Assembly (NCBI GenBank): GCA_001510075.1
Contig: LFEN01000082.1
Coordinates: forward strand, 1 to 44,582
Reading direction: 5' to 3'
Length of the DNA stretch: 44,582 bases
Source: Alphaproteobacteria bacterium casp-alpha2
GTDB lineage: Bacteria; Pseudomonadota; Alphaproteobacteria; Rhodospirillales; Casp-alpha2
Every line of letters begins with the position of its first letter. Positions within the stretch are counted from its first letter, which is position 1. This document shows, piece after piece, positions 9,140 to 17,994 of this stretch. The notes under the pieces were generated by a model. It made no database searches, was not told the DNA's origin, and saw nothing but the letters and a program-made list of their open reading frames with translations. Position numbers and translations under genes: made by a program.

Positions 9140-9913
9140 TCAATCTTGCTTTAGAAACGCCTCGTAATCATTGCCCAGTTCCTCAACGGCGGCCTCCAGC
9201 AGGCGCTTGCCGATGTCTGGCGTCGCCAGCGTCGGGTCAGACCCGATGCGCCCGTCCGGGAAACGCCGGCGGTAATCCTCGGCGTCATAGATCGGACCTA
9301 GCGGCGCCAAACGGGGCTCCAGAGTCTTCTGGTGGACCCGTGCACCGTCTTCGGGATAGCCGTAATACGTCAGCGCCACTTCGGACGGCGTGGCGTGAAA
9401 GCCCTCGCCCTCGCCGAACAGTTCATCGGCAAGTTTCTTGACGCTTTTTATCTTCCACCAGTTGGCGAAGTCACAGCGCACGGAGGGAAGGCCAGCGCCG
9501 TCAGCATGGAAACTCCTGGCCGCGTAGATCTCGGAAAAAGCCGCCTGCATGGTCGGGGTATTGCCGCCGTGGCCGTTGATGAAAAAAAAGTGATCGAACC
9601 CGTGCCGCGCCAGCGAATTAACGCAATCGACGATGACCGCAATCAGCGTCGTCGGTCTTAGCGCCATCGAGCCTGGGAAACCGAGGTGATGCTGGGCCAT
9701 ACCGACATTGATGGTCGGCGCGATCATGACGGCATTTTTTTGCGCCCCCAATTTAGCCGCAATACCGTCCGCGATCAGTTCCGGGCACAGCGCGTCGGTG
9801 CCGATAAAGCCGGTCGGCCCGTGCTGTTCGGTGGAACCGATCGGCATGATGATGCCGGAAGATTTTTTTAAATACCCCTCAACCTCGGGCCAGGTGCAAA
9901 GCTGCATTCGCAT
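9140..9913 (-). CDS. Creatininase-family amidohydrolase
   Basis: Cytoplasmic metal-dependent amidohydrolase of 257 residues, the usual family length. Metal ligands are visible: GSTEQHGP with Glu29 and His31, Asp40 in IGTDAL, and His115 in FINGHGGNTP. A later acidic ligand lies in the HATPSEVAL segment. The family includes creatinine amidohydrolase, riboflavin-pathway ArfB-like hydrolases and mycofactocin MftE. No creatine, riboflavin or mycofactocin gene is nearby, so the substrate is open. The stop codon directly abuts the end of the preceding plus-strand gene. Confidence 0.88.
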   Translation of the reverse strand: MRMQLCTWPEVEGYLKKSSGIIMPIGSTEQHGPTGFIGTDALCPELIADGIAAKLGAQKNAVMIAPTINVGMAQHHLGFPGSMALRPTTLIAVIVDCVNSLARHGFDHFFFINGHGGNTPTMQAAFSEIYAARSFHADGAGLPSVRCDFANWWKIKSVKKLADELFGEGEGFHATPSEVALTYYGYPEDGARVHQKTLEPRLAPLGPIYDAEDYRRRFPDGRIGSDPTLATPDIGKRLLEAAVEELGNDYEAFLKQD

Positions 9914-9931
9914 GGCGTTTCCTTTTTGTCG

Positions 9932-10402
9932 CTACTTTCCCGGCATTATGGGGCCATTTTGAAGCGCCCGGCAACTGATCGCGGCGATGACCTTGCCATC
10001 AGGCGCGAGGCCCCGGACCTCGATATCCTGGGTTTTCAACAGCACACTCCAGGCGGCATCGGTGATGATTGGGCATCGGGCGCGAAGCGCTTGTTGTATC
10101 GTTCCCGCGGATTGCCTGGAAAAGCCGGGGGGAAAGCCGAAATCCACCCACACCGCCCGGTCCTGGATGGCGATGGACCGCACGCTCCAGCCCGGTCCCG
10201 GCGGGTGCTCGGTGTAATAGACCGAAAGCCGTCCCGAAGCCATTTTCAGCCCGAGCACCGGTTCGCGGGTCGGAAGTTTTTGAACATACATCAGCACGCC
10301 CATGAGCATGACAAAGGCGAGCACGAGAAGCGGCTGGGGTCTGCGACGGCGCATAGGCACATTAAAGGGCCAAACGCCGCCCGGCGCCATAGCCTTTGCC
10401 AT
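9932..10402 (-). CDS. Hypothetical membrane-anchored protein
   Basis: Protein of 156 residues without a family I can name. A basic N-terminal stretch (PMRRRRPQP, residues ~16-24) precedes a single hydrophobic helix (~25-41, LLVLAFVMLMGVLMYVQ). The rest is a soluble domain of about 115 residues, expected in the periplasm by the positive-inside rule. That domain has two cysteines (in ARCPII and ISCRAL) that could form a disulfide. An internal Met17 is a possible alternative start. It lies 18 bases upstream of the creatininase-family gene on the same strand and shortly downstream of tRNA-Phe. Confidence 0.65.
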   Translation of the reverse strand: MAKAMAPGGVWPFNVPMRRRRPQPLLVLAFVMLMGVLMYVQKLPTREPVLGLKMASGRLSVYYTEHPPGPGWSVRSIAIQDRAVWVDFGFPPGFSRQSAGTIQQALRARCPIITDAAWSVLLKTQDIEVRGLAPDGKVIAAISCRALQNGPIMPGK

Positions 10403-10436
10403 GGTGTTTCCCTAAAAAATGTACGCTAAGGGGGAA

Positions 10437-10512
10437 TGGTGCCCAGGGGCGGATTTGAACCACCGACACGAGGATTTTCAGTCCACTGCTCTACCAACTG
10501 AGCTACCTGGGC
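10437..10512 (-). tRNA. tRNA-Phe (GAA)
   Basis: Complete 76-base cloverleaf on the minus strand. The acceptor arms GCCCAGG and CCTGGGC pair fully, followed by A and an encoded CCA end. The D-arm is GCTC-AGTTGGTA-GAGC, the anticodon loop CTGAAAA gives anticodon GAA, and the T-arm has GGTTCAAATCC. One oddity is a U-U mismatch in the anticodon stem (GTGGA against TCCTC, positions 28-42). Location next to yacG is common in Alphaproteobacteria. Confidence 0.95.
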
Positions 10513-10573
10513 GTATCCCGAACGGGATCGGGGCGAACGATCCTGAAAGGCCGTGCCCCTTTGAGAACGCCGC

Positions 10574-10843
10574 TTATAGAAGAATTCCCCTAAACTGTCC
10601 AGCACACCCCAGCCGCAGCAAGCCCTGGGTTTCGTCCTCGGGGTCATCGGCCTGCTCGTCTTCACCAGGGAACTCATTCGTCGGGATGCGGTAGTCCTCG
10701 TTGAGCCAGCGCCCAAGATCAACATCGGCGCACCGCTTCGAGCAAAATGGCCTGGTTTCCAGCATCGCTGTCTTGCCGCAGGTCGGGCATTCGGCCCGTT
10801 TCAGCGGCACCACCTTGGCGGTTTTTTCGGGTTTCTCCGGCAT
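10574..10843 (-). CDS. yacG: DNA gyrase inhibitor / zinc-binding protein YacG
   Basis: Small zinc protein of 89 residues. The four-cysteine zinc site is complete: Cys19 and Cys22 in CPTCGK, Cys34 and Cys38 in FCSKRC, followed by the family signature ADVDLGRWLNEDYRIP. In E. coli, YacG binds GyrB and inhibits gyrase. The acidic tail is longer than in E. coli YacG. It lies just downstream of the RNase G gene and upstream of tRNA-Phe on the same strand, the usual alphaproteobacterial order. Confidence 0.92.
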   Translation of the reverse strand: MPEKPEKTAKVVPLKRAECPTCGKTAMLETRPFCSKRCADVDLGRWLNEDYRIPTNEFPGEDEQADDPEDETQGLLRLGCAGQFRGILL

Positions 10844-10848
10844 CGGCC

Positions 10849-12306
10849 CTAGCCGTTTCTATTCGCCGCAATATCGAACTGGCCATCGGCGAGGTCATGA
10901 TCAGGGCTGAGCGTGATGGCAAGGCCGAGGCGTTCTTCGACCACCGCCACCGCCGCCGGACCCGGCCCGCCGGCAGCTTTCAGCGCCTTGATGACCGCCG
11001 GCGATGCGCGCAGCTCCAGCCCGACGCTTTGCCCCCGGCCCTGGCGCAGAACCTGGGCCAGGGCTTCCAGCCCCCAGGTCAGCGCCGATTTCACCGGGCC
11101 TCCGGGGCCATTCCCAGCACCACCGAGCAATTCCAGCAACGACACGCCCTGGCGGCGGCGCGTCACCTCTACCAGCCCCATACGGGTATGGCCGATGACG
11201 TGCGGCCCCTGGGGGTCGTCGGCCATGGCACGGCGCAGGGTTTCGAGAACCCGGCGCTTGTTGGCGTCGTCTCTGAGCGGGACAAAATCGACGACGATCA
11301 AACCTGAAATATTGCGCAGCCTGATTTGCCGCGCCGCCGCCGCGGCGGCTTCCAGGTTGACGGCGAGCGCCGTTTTTTCCTTTGCCCCCCCGCCGGCTCC
11401 CCCGTCAGCGCCACCGGAATTGACGTCGATGGCGCATAACGCCGGGGTCTGGCTGATAATCAGCGAGCCACCGCCGGGTAATTCGACCACCGGCGACAAC
11501 GCCGCATCGGTCTGTTCTTCCAGACCGTAGGTATCGAACAAGGGTTCCGCACCGCCATGCATTTCCAGGATGGCTTTGTCAGTACCCAGAAAGGCACCGA
11601 TTTCTGCGGCCATGTCGGTGTCGTCGGTGATGATTTTTTCTACTTCCTGACCAAGATCGCGAAGCGCACAAATGGCCACGCCCGGTCCGGTAAACAGCGC
11701 AGCCGGGGCGCGGGCGTTGGCGCGCCCCTTGCGGATATCCGCCCAAGTGCTGATCAACGCCTCGGCTTCTTTTTCAAGCGCCTCGTCTTCAACGGCCGCT
11801 GCTGCGGTGCGAACAATGAAACCGCTGCCTTCTGGAGCAAGGGCTTCCATGACCGTCACCAAGCGCTGGCGGTCATTTTCATCGGCGATGCGCCGCGATA
11901 TGTTGACTCCCGGCTGCTCTGGGCGAAACACCAGATTGACGCCGGCCAGATTGACATGCGTCGTCAGCTTGGCGCCCTTGTCCTCGACCGGGTCGCGCTG
12001 TACCTGCACCAGAACAGCGTCGCCTTCGTTTAGGTAATCACCGATGCTGTCGCGTTCGTTGCCATTTCGGGGGCCAGCCGGGCGGGCTTCGGCGACGCCC
12101 AGAAAGCCGGAGCGGCCAAGGCCGATATCGACGAAGCCAGCGTCGATGCCCTTTTTCACCGCCTCGACGCGGCCGAGATAGACGTTGCCGAGCGCGCTTT
12201 CCTGCCCTGTTCTGGATACCAGCAATTCCACCAGGCGCCCTTGTTCCAGCAGCGCCACCCGGATTTCACCGGGGGATTTGCTGATCAGGACGCGGTCGAT
12301 GCTCAT
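10849..12306 (-). CDS. rng: Ribonuclease E/G family endoribonuclease (RNase G type)
   Basis: Endoribonuclease of 485 residues for rRNA maturation and mRNA decay. The frame extends further upstream, but ATG 12306 is the right start: it overlaps the maf stop as ATGA and begins MSIDRVLISKSPGEIRVAL, a typical family start. The S1-like RNA-binding region is at ~35-120 (GNVYLGRVEAVKKGIDAGFVDIG). Catalytic aspartates are in AIDVNSGG and IVVDFVPL. The C-terminal segment TRMGLVEVTRRRQGVSLLELL is followed by GGAGNGPGG, where E. coli RNases E and G have a CPxCxG zinc-link; no cysteine is present there. The long C-terminal scaffold of RNase E is also absent. Confidence 0.9.
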   Translation of the reverse strand: MSIDRVLISKSPGEIRVALLEQGRLVELLVSRTGQESALGNVYLGRVEAVKKGIDAGFVDIGLGRSGFLGVAEARPAGPRNGNERDSIGDYLNEGDAVLVQVQRDPVEDKGAKLTTHVNLAGVNLVFRPEQPGVNISRRIADENDRQRLVTVMEALAPEGSGFIVRTAAAAVEDEALEKEAEALISTWADIRKGRANARAPAALFTGPGVAICALRDLGQEVEKIITDDTDMAAEIGAFLGTDKAILEMHGGAEPLFDTYGLEEQTDAALSPVVELPGGGSLIISQTPALCAIDVNSGGADGGAGGGAKEKTALAVNLEAAAAAARQIRLRNISGLIVVDFVPLRDDANKRRVLETLRRAMADDPQGPHVIGHTRMGLVEVTRRRQGVSLLELLGGAGNGPGGPVKSALTWGLEALAQVLRQGRGQSVGLELRASPAVIKALKAAGGPGPAAVAVVEERLGLAITLSPDHDLADGQFDIAANRNG

Positions 12307-12878
12307 GCCCCGTAACCGAGCCCGCGAAGCAGCGCCAGCGTTTCCGTCAGCGCCAGCCCGACAACGTTGGAGTACGATCCGTTGATCCGGGGAACAAACA
12401 TGCCGGCCTGCCCCTGAATGGCATAGGCCCCCGCCTTGTCCCGCCATTCGCCGCCCTTGAGATAGGTGTCGATCTCGTCTTTGGATAAGCGCTTGAAGTG
12501 GACCGCGGTCATGACGCACCGGGTATGGTCATTGCCGTCGGGGCCGATAACGGCAATGCCGCCATAGACCCGGTGCCGACGACCGGACAGAAGGCTGAGA
12601 AATTTCCGGGCCTGAGCTTCGTCTGCCGGCTTGCCCAGCACGCGCCGGCCACAGGCGACGACGGTATCGGCGCCGAGAACAAAATCACCGGGGAAACTAT
12701 TCGCCACATGGCGGGCTTTTAACACCGCCAGACGGGTTGCCAGCTCATTCGGCTTTTCACGCGCCAGGGCGGTTTCGTCGATATCGGCGGCAACGGCCTC
12801 GTCCGGCCGGATGCCCGCCTGCGACAGCAGATCAAGCCGCCGGGGCGACGCCGAGGCAAGAATGAGACGCCCGCTCAT
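12303..12878 (-). CDS. maf: Maf-family nucleotide pyrophosphatase
   Basis: House-cleaning nucleoside triphosphate pyrophosphatase of 191 residues. It hydrolyses non-canonical or specific NTPs to the monophosphate and is linked to septum formation in Bacillus. The N-terminal signature LILASASPRRLDLL (residues ~5-18), FVLGADTVVACG (~65-76) with the catalytic Asp, and DKAGAYAIQGQAGMF (~147-161) are all intact. It ends with an ATGA overlap into the RNase G gene and begins 10 bases after infA, so translation is probably coupled. Confidence 0.93.
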   Translation of the reverse strand: MSGRLILASASPRRLDLLSQAGIRPDEAVAADIDETALAREKPNELATRLAVLKARHVANSFPGDFVLGADTVVACGRRVLGKPADEAQARKFLSLLSGRRHRVYGGIAVIGPDGNDHTRCVMTAVHFKRLSKDEIDTYLKGGEWRDKAGAYAIQGQAGMFVPRINGSYSNVVGLALTETLALLRGLGYGA

Positions 12879-12888
12879 GGGACGCCCG

Positions 12889-13107
12889 TTATTTGAATCG
12901 GAAAGTGATCCGGCCCTTGGACAGATCGTAGGGGGTCATTTCCACATTGACCTTGTCACCGGCCAGCACGCGGATCCGATGCTTGCGCATCTTGCCCGCC
13001 GTGTGGGCAAGGATTTCGTGCTCATTGTCCAAAACCACGCGAAACATGGCGTTGGGCAAAAGCTCGGTCACCGTGCCGGTGAATTCTAGTACTTCTTCTT
13101 TCGCCAT
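12889..13107 (-). CDS. infA: Translation initiation factor IF-1
   Basis: Complete 72-residue IF-1, an S1-like OB-fold protein that binds the ribosomal A site of the 30S subunit with IF-2 and IF-3. Sequence [20 protein letters not shown] at the start and [12 protein letters not shown] at the end are typical. It precedes maf and RNase G on the same strand, an arrangement conserved in Alphaproteobacteria. A GAGGATCC stretch lies just before the ATG, and a candidate promoter lies at 13140-13167. Confidence 0.97.
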   Translation of the reverse strand: MAKEEVLEFTGTVTELLPNAMFRVVLDNEHEILAHTAGKMRKHRIRVLAGDKVNVEMTPYDLSKGRITFRFK

Positions 13108-13139
13108 CGGATCCTCAAAAAGTGTTCAAAGGCGGCTCA

Positions 13140-13167
13140 TACATAGCCCTCAAGGGGCTGCGGTCAA
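13140..13167 (-). promoter_or_regulatory. Candidate sigma-70 promoter of infA
   Basis: On the minus strand TTGACC and TATGTA are separated by 16 bases in the 82-base gap before infA. The -35 match is good and the -10 match is weak. The spacer holds a small inverted repeat, AGCCC-CTTGA-GGGCT. It would give infA-maf-rng-yacG their own transcript start. Confidence 0.35.
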
Positions 13168-13189
13168 GGATTATTCCCAAAAATGGCTG

Positions 13190-13636
13190 TTAAGTGTCTC
13201 TGGCTGCGCTCAGGGGGAACCGCGCCTTGAGCCGTTTCATCAGTTGATCGCGGACGGTTCTGAACGCGTCGAGAACGATTTCCCGGTCTTCGGACTCGAT
13301 CAGGGACGGATCGAACGTGTTCCAGAATTCCACATCACAGGCCATGACCCGGGTCATTTCAACGGCGCTGTGCTGGGCTTCCGGGGATAAGGGGATGACC
13401 AGGTCGAAGTAGGAATCTTCCAAATCGTCGAAGGACTTGGCCTTGTGTTGGCTCATATCGATGCCGATTTCGTCCATCACGGCGAGGCAATACCCGTTGA
13501 TCTCGCCCGGCCTGACGCCGACGGAATCGATATAAATGCGCTCCCCATGCAAAAACTTCAAAATACCTTCCGCCATCGGCGAACGGATCGCGTTCATGGT
13601 GCAGGCAAACAGCACGGCGGAGGGAAGATCGGCCAT
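13190..13636 (-). CDS. Low molecular weight protein tyrosine phosphatase-like protein
   Basis: Cytoplasmic phosphatase of 148 residues. The N-terminal P-loop fits C-x5-R-S (CTMNAIRSPMAEG, Cys12 and Arg18), and the general-acid Asp is in FWNTFDPS. The family covers tyrosine phosphatases and related arsenate reductases. It lacks the ArsC resolving-cysteine layout, and no arsenic genes are nearby, so a phosphatase is the better reading. Its place between UPF0262 and infA is a conserved alphaproteobacterial neighbourhood. Confidence 0.88.
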   Translation of the reverse strand: MADLPSAVLFACTMNAIRSPMAEGILKFLHGERIYIDSVGVRPGEINGYCLAVMDEIGIDMSQHKAKSFDDLEDSYFDLVIPLSPEAQHSAVEMTRVMACDVEFWNTFDPSLIESEDREIVLDAFRTVRDQLMKRLKARFPLSAARDT

Positions 13637-13648
13637 CGTCGAGCGCCC

Positions 13649-14125
13649 TTAAGTCCTGATGTGCAGAACACAAAGAAGGGTGAACAGGCGCCGCGCCGTC
13701 GCCCGGTCGATCTCGACCTTGTCTTTAAGCCGTTCGCGGAGGATGTCGGAACCCTCGTTGTGCAGCCCCCGGCGGCCCATATCCAGCGATTCGATGCGCG
13801 ACGGCGGCGCCGTCTTGATGGCCTCGAAGTAGCTTTCACAGACCATGAAATAATCTTTGACGATGCGGCGGAAGGTATTCAGCGGCAGAGAGAATTTGAT
13901 CAGGGCGACGCTGTCTTTTTCATCCCAAACATCGAACACCATGCGATTTTCCTCGATCGACAGGCGCAGCGTATAAGGCCCGGCATCGTCATCCACCGGA
14001 GCAAAATAATTTTCTTCCAACAAATCATAGACCGCCACCTTGCGCTCGTGTTCGACATGGGCGGCACGGCGCACGACGCTTTTCTCGTCGAGAAAAATAC
14101 TTACGATTCTCTGTTTATCGGACAC
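13649..14125 (-). CDS. UPF0262 family protein
   Basis: Soluble protein of 158 residues belonging to UPF0262, an uncharacterised family found almost only in Alphaproteobacteria. Recognised by the whole-length pattern: IFLDEKSVVRRAAHVEHERKVAV near the start, YTLRLSIEENRMVFDVWD in the middle, and RRGLHNEGSDILRERLKDKVEID near the end. Twelve bases separate it from the phosphatase gene downstream and about 30 from hisD upstream, suggesting one operon. No function is known. Confidence 0.93.
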   Translation of the reverse strand: MSDKQRIVSIFLDEKSVVRRAAHVEHERKVAVYDLLEENYFAPVDDDAGPYTLRLSIEENRMVFDVWDEKDSVALIKFSLPLNTFRRIVKDYFMVCESYFEAIKTAPPSRIESLDMGRRGLHNEGSDILRERLKDKVEIDRATARRLFTLLCVLHIRT

Positions 14126-14156
14126 GGCCTCTCCACATTTCGATCAAGAGGTGCGA

Positions 14157-15461
14157 TCAAGAATCCTCTGGCAAATTTAGCCGCAGGCGCAAGGACATAG
14201 CATGCGCATCGAGCCCCTCGGCCTCGGCCAGCTTTATGGCGGCGGGGCCGACCTCGGCCAACCCTGCACTGTCACACCCGATCAACGACGTACGCTTGAG
14301 AAAATCAAGCACGCCAAGACCGGAAGAAAACCGGGCCGAGCGCGCCGTCGGCAACACATGGTTGGGGCCGGCAATGTAATCGCCCAAGGCTTCCGGCGCG
14401 AACCGGCCCATAAAGATCGCGCCGGCATTAGAAACCCCATCGGCCAGCGTTTGCGCATCGTCGGCGGCGATTTCCAGGTGTTCGGGCGCCAATCGGTCAA
14501 TCAGCGGCAACGCATCTTCAAGTGCGTCGACGGTGATGACAACGCCGAAATCGCGCCAGCTTTGCCCCGCCACATCGGCGCGGGGAAGCGTTTTCAGGTG
14601 CCCGTCAACGGCGGCCATGACCGCGTCGGCAAAATCTGCGTCATTGGTAATCAGGATCGCCTGGGCTGCTGTATCGTGCTCGGCCTGGCTCAACAGGTCG
14701 GCCGCAATCCAGGCAGGATCGTTCTTGGCATCGGCCAGCACCAGAATTTCCGAAGGCCCGGCAATCATATCAATGCCGACGGTGCCGAAGACCTGGCGCT
14801 TGGCGGCGGCGACATAGGCATTGCCGGGGCCGACGATCTTGTCCACGGGGGCGATGGTGTCGGTGCCGAAGGCCAGCGCGCCAATCGCCTGGGCGCCGCC
14901 GATGCGGTAAATTTCATCGATGCCGACAATGGCGGCGGCGGCCAGCACCAGCGGGTTGATCGCGCCTTTGGGCGCTGGCACGACCATGGCCAGGCGTTTG
15001 ACGCCGGCGACTTTGGCCGGAATGGCATTCATCAGCACCGACGACGGATAGGCCGCCGTGCCGCCCGGCACGTACAACCCGGCAGCCGCAACAGGCGTCC
15101 AGCGATAGCCGAGCCTGATCCCCTCCGCGTCCGTGTAATTCAGGTCTTCGGGGATCTGGCGTTGGTGAAAATCGTTGATCCGGTCGGCCGCCAGCTGCAA
15201 GGCATTCAAAACGCCCTTGTCGCAAGCCTCGAGGGCAACCGCAATCTCGTCTGCCGTCACCCGCATGGCGGCCGGCGTCAAATCAAAGCCGTCGAATTCA
15301 CGCGTATAGGCCAGCACCGCCGCATCGCCACGCGCGCGCACGTCGGCGAGGATGCCATGGACGACGTCATCGACGTCGCTTCCGGTTTCCCGTTTGGCGC
15401 TTAAAAGCCGGATGAACGCGTCTTTGAAGCCGGGATCGTTAATATCAAGCCGCGTTGCCAT
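14157..15461 (-). CDS. hisD: Histidinol dehydrogenase
   Basis: Catalyses the last two steps of histidine synthesis, oxidising L-histidinol to L-histidine with two NAD. The 434 residues match the family. Visible are [25 protein letters not shown], the [21 protein letters not shown] signature, GPSEILV, zinc ligands in [10 protein letters not shown] (Gln, His), and the C-terminal [12 protein letters not shown] with a further His ligand. The ATG at 15461 lies inside the end of hisG, a 17-base overlap, so the two are translationally linked. Confidence 0.96.
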   Translation of the reverse strand: MATRLDINDPGFKDAFIRLLSAKRETGSDVDDVVHGILADVRARGDAAVLAYTREFDGFDLTPAAMRVTADEIAVALEACDKGVLNALQLAADRINDFHQRQIPEDLNYTDAEGIRLGYRWTPVAAAGLYVPGGTAAYPSSVLMNAIPAKVAGVKRLAMVVPAPKGAINPLVLAAAAIVGIDEIYRIGGAQAIGALAFGTDTIAPVDKIVGPGNAYVAAAKRQVFGTVGIDMIAGPSEILVLADAKNDPAWIAADLLSQAEHDTAAQAILITNDADFADAVMAAVDGHLKTLPRADVAGQSWRDFGVVITVDALEDALPLIDRLAPEHLEIAADDAQTLADGVSNAGAIFMGRFAPEALGDYIAGPNHVLPTARSARFSSGLGVLDFLKRTSLIGCDSAGLAEVGPAAIKLAEAEGLDAHAMSLRLRLNLPEDS

Positions 15462-16116
15462 CGACGGCCTCGCGAAATTTGGAAATCCAGTGCCCGATCT
15501 CGTCCGGGCGGGTTTTCCAGGCCGCCCGGTTGACCACCAGCCGGGACGTAATGGCGGCGATCTGTTCGACCTCGACCAAACCGTTGGCTTTAAGCGTATC
15601 GCCGGTCGATACCAGATCGACGATACGGCGGCACAGCCCCAGTTGCGGCGCCAGTTCCATGGCCCCGTTGAGCTTGATGCATTCCGCCTGCACGCCGCGC
15701 CCGGCGAAGTGGCTTTTGGTCAGGGCCGGGTATTTCGTCGCCACGCGCACACTCGACCATGTCGACGGATCGTCGCTGTCGACCATGTCTTCGGGCTCGG
15801 CCACGACCAGACGGCAGGGTCCGATGCCCAAATCCACCGGCGCGTAAATTTCCGGGTAGTCGAATTCCATCAACACGTCGTTGCCGGCGACCCCTAAGTG
15901 CGCCGCACCGAACGCAACAAACGTGGCGACATCAAAACTGCGCACCCGGATGATATCCAGTTCCGGCAAATTGGTGCTAAAACGCAGTCGCCGGTCGTCG
16001 GGGGTGTCAAAGCCCGCTTCCGGCTCAATGCCGCAGGCCCGCACCAGCGGCATCACTTCTTTAAGGATGCGCCCCTTGGGCAAGGCCAGCACCAGTTTTT
16101 CGTTAACGCGCAACAT
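15445..16116 (-). CDS. hisG: ATP phosphoribosyltransferase catalytic subunit, short form
   Basis: First step of histidine synthesis: condenses ATP with PRPP. From the ATG at 16116 it has 223 residues and begins [18 protein letters not shown]; a GGAGAAG ribosome site lies ~6 bases upstream. The longer open frame to 16173 adds an arginine-rich stretch with no support. Short-form HisG lacks the C-terminal histidine-sensing domain and needs the regulatory partner HisZ, which is not in this window. Signature segments are [25 protein letters not shown] and [17 protein letters not shown]. Confidence 0.93.
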   Translation of the reverse strand: MLRVNEKLVLALPKGRILKEVMPLVRACGIEPEAGFDTPDDRRLRFSTNLPELDIIRVRSFDVATFVAFGAAHLGVAGNDVLMEFDYPEIYAPVDLGIGPCRLVVAEPEDMVDSDDPSTWSSVRVATKYPALTKSHFAGRGVQAECIKLNGAMELAPQLGLCRRIVDLVSTGDTLKANGLVEVEQIAAITSRLVVNRAAWKTRPDEIGHWISKFREAVDGNAA

Positions 16117-16224
16117 CGGTCTTCTCCGGCGATTTAAACCCGAAACCGGGCCTCCGGTTCGGAATCGCGGCATTATTAGAGGGTTTTCAGCGATTTAGCC
16201 AGTGTAACGGGGAAATTGGCCGGT

Positions 16225-17511
16225 TTATTCGCTTTCCCGGCGTATATCGGCCCCGCAGGCGGAAAGCTTGTCAACCAGGCGCTCGTAGCCCCGATCGAGG
16301 TGGTAAACCCGGTTAATGACGGTTTCCCCCTCCGCCGCCAGCCCGGCCAGCACCAGCGATACCGAGGCCCGCAAATCCGTCGCCATGACCTGGGCGCCGG
16401 ACAGTTTTTTGACCCCCCGAACGATGGCCGACGCCCCGTGGACGTTGATGTCGGCGCCCATGCGGCAAAGTTCCGGCACGTGCATGAAGCGATTCTCGAA
16501 AATCGTTTCCGTCATCATCGAGGCGCCGTCGGCGACCGCCATCAAGGCCATGACCTGGGCCTGCATGTCGGTGGGAAACCCCGGATAGGGCTCGGTCATT
16601 ATATCGACGCCACGAAGCCCCCCGTCGGCGCGGGTAACGCGAATGCCGTCGTTGGTGGGCGCAATATCAACCCCGGCGCTGGTTAAAACCTTGTTCACGG
16701 CTTCCGACAAATCCGCCCTTGCGCCGCTAATCGTCAAATCGCCGCCGGTAATGGCGGCAGCGACGGCATAGGTGCCGGTTTCGATACGGTCGGGCACGAC
16801 GGCGTATTCGGCCCCGTGAAGCGCGTCTTTGCCCTGAATGGTCAGGGTGCCGGTGCCGATGCCGTCAATTTCTGCGCCCATGGCGACCAGACAATGGGCC
16901 AAATCGGCGACTTCCGGCTCGCGCGCCGCATTGGCCAGTACTGTCTCCCCCTTCGCCAGTGAAGCCGCCATCAACAGGTTTTCCGTGCCGCCGACGGTGA
17001 CCATGGGAAATGTCACCTTGGCGCCGGTCAGGCCCGTTGGCGCGCGCGCCTCGATATAGCCTTCGCTCAGCTCAATGTCGGCGCCCAGTTGCTGCAGCGC
17101 CTGCAGATGCAAATCCACCGGGCGGGTGCCGATGGCGCAGCCGCCCGGCAACGACACCCGGGCGCGCCCGGCCCTGGCCAGCATCGGCCCCAGCACCAAC
17201 ACAGACGCCCGCATCTTGCGCACCAGATCATAGGGCGCGGTGGTATTATCCAGATTGCCGGCGGTCATGGCGAAGACGCGGCCATCATTACCGCCGTTCG
17301 AGGCATCGCCATCCATGGAAATATCGACGCCCAACTCGGCCAGCAGCTTGGCCATGGTCGAAATATCTGCCAGATGCGGCAGATTCGACAGGCTGAGCGT
17401 TTCGCCGGTCAGCAAAGACGCCGCCATCAGCGGCAGGGCCGCGTTCTTGGCGCCGCCGATCTGGATATTGCCCTTGAGGGCCTTGCCGCCACGAATGAGG
17501 ATGCGGTCCAT
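16225..17511 (-). CDS. murA: UDP-N-acetylglucosamine 1-carboxyvinyltransferase
   Basis: First committed step of peptidoglycan synthesis: transfers enolpyruvate from PEP to UDP-GlcNAc. The 428 residues are a normal length. The N-terminal [19 protein letters not shown] carries the catalytic Lys22-Asn23 pair, and the mobile loop [15 protein letters not shown] has the fosfomycin-target Cys125. Late signatures are [16 protein letters not shown] and [17 protein letters not shown]. It heads the murA-hisG-hisD-UPF0262-phosphatase-infA block; in many relatives a DUF2948 gene stands where hisG is found here. Confidence 0.96.
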   Translation of the reverse strand: MDRILIRGGKALKGNIQIGGAKNAALPLMAASLLTGETLSLSNLPHLADISTMAKLLAELGVDISMDGDASNGGNDGRVFAMTAGNLDNTTAPYDLVRKMRASVLVLGPMLARAGRARVSLPGGCAIGTRPVDLHLQALQQLGADIELSEGYIEARAPTGLTGAKVTFPMVTVGGTENLLMAASLAKGETVLANAAREPEVADLAHCLVAMGAEIDGIGTGTLTIQGKDALHGAEYAVVPDRIETGTYAVAAAITGGDLTISGARADLSEAVNKVLTSAGVDIAPTNDGIRVTRADGGLRGVDIMTEPYPGFPTDMQAQVMALMAVADGASMMTETIFENRFMHVPELCRMGADINVHGASAIVRGVKKLSGAQVMATDLRASVSLVLAGLAAEGETVINRVYHLDRGYERLVDKLSACGADIRRESE

Positions 17512-17606
17512 GGGTGTCCTTAGAAGTGTCGTTAAATTCTCGAAGCCGAACGTGGACCGTCAATGTGGCAAAATCGGGACACCTATTGCCCCCGGCTATT
17601 TACCCG

Positions 17607-17795
17607 CTATTTGCCTCTCTGGGAGCTCTGAGAGCGCCGGGCGTTGGTCTGAACCCGGCGCTTTTTCAGGTTGCCGCGAAGCTCCTGCGCCAAACGGTCA
17701 TCACGGCCCGGAGACTTCTTTTCCCCGGGGATGGTCTTGTCCGGCAGGTCGGCGGGATTGGCCCCCGGCCGACCCGGTTTTCTTCTCTTGGCCAT
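17607..17795 (-). CDS. Small basic hypothetical protein
   Basis: A 62-residue, strongly basic protein (MAKRRKPGRPG at the start; RLAQELRGNLKKRRVQTNARR near the end) with no membrane segment. The RLAxxLRxNLKKRR pattern resembles small conserved alphaproteobacterial proteins of unknown function found near murA. No clear ribosome site precedes the ATG. It sits between murA and tRNA-Thr. A nucleic-acid-binding role would fit the charge but is only a guess. Confidence 0.5.
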   Translation of the reverse strand: MAKRRKPGRPGANPADLPDKTIPGEKKSPGRDDRLAQELRGNLKKRRVQTNARRSQSSQRGK

Positions 17796-17913
17796 GCTTT
17801 TGTCCCCGATTTATTCGAATCACTGCACCATGGTGGTCCACCCGAGCCCGCCCCGTCAAGGCGCGCTTGCGAACACAGAACCCCTATGGCATTGTGCGCC
17901 CGCTTTGCAATAT

Positions 17914-17988
17914 GCCGCCGTAGCTCAGGGGTAGAGCGCGCCATTGGTAATGGCGAGGTCGGAAGTTCGATTCTTCCCGGCGGCACCA
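17914..17988 (+). tRNA. tRNA-Thr (GGT)
   Basis: Complete 75-base cloverleaf. The acceptor arms GCCGCCG and CGGCGGC pair, followed by A and an encoded CCA. The D-arm is GCTC-AGGGGTA-GAGC, the anticodon stem-loop CGCCA-TTGGTAA-TGGCG gives anticodon GGT, and the T-arm is GGAAG-TTCGATT-CTTCC. It ends 6 bases from the stop of the convergent lactonase gene. Confidence 0.96.
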
Positions 17989-17994
17989 CTTATC

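Noticed and set aside
12307-12519. N-terminal extension of the RNase G frame
   Set aside because: The extension overlaps maf out of frame and has no family similarity; ATGA coupling at 12306 gives the expected N terminus.
14202-15404. 400-residue plus-strand open frame across hisD
   Set aside because: Antisense shadow of histidinol dehydrogenase, rich in R, G and Q as expected for a shadow frame.
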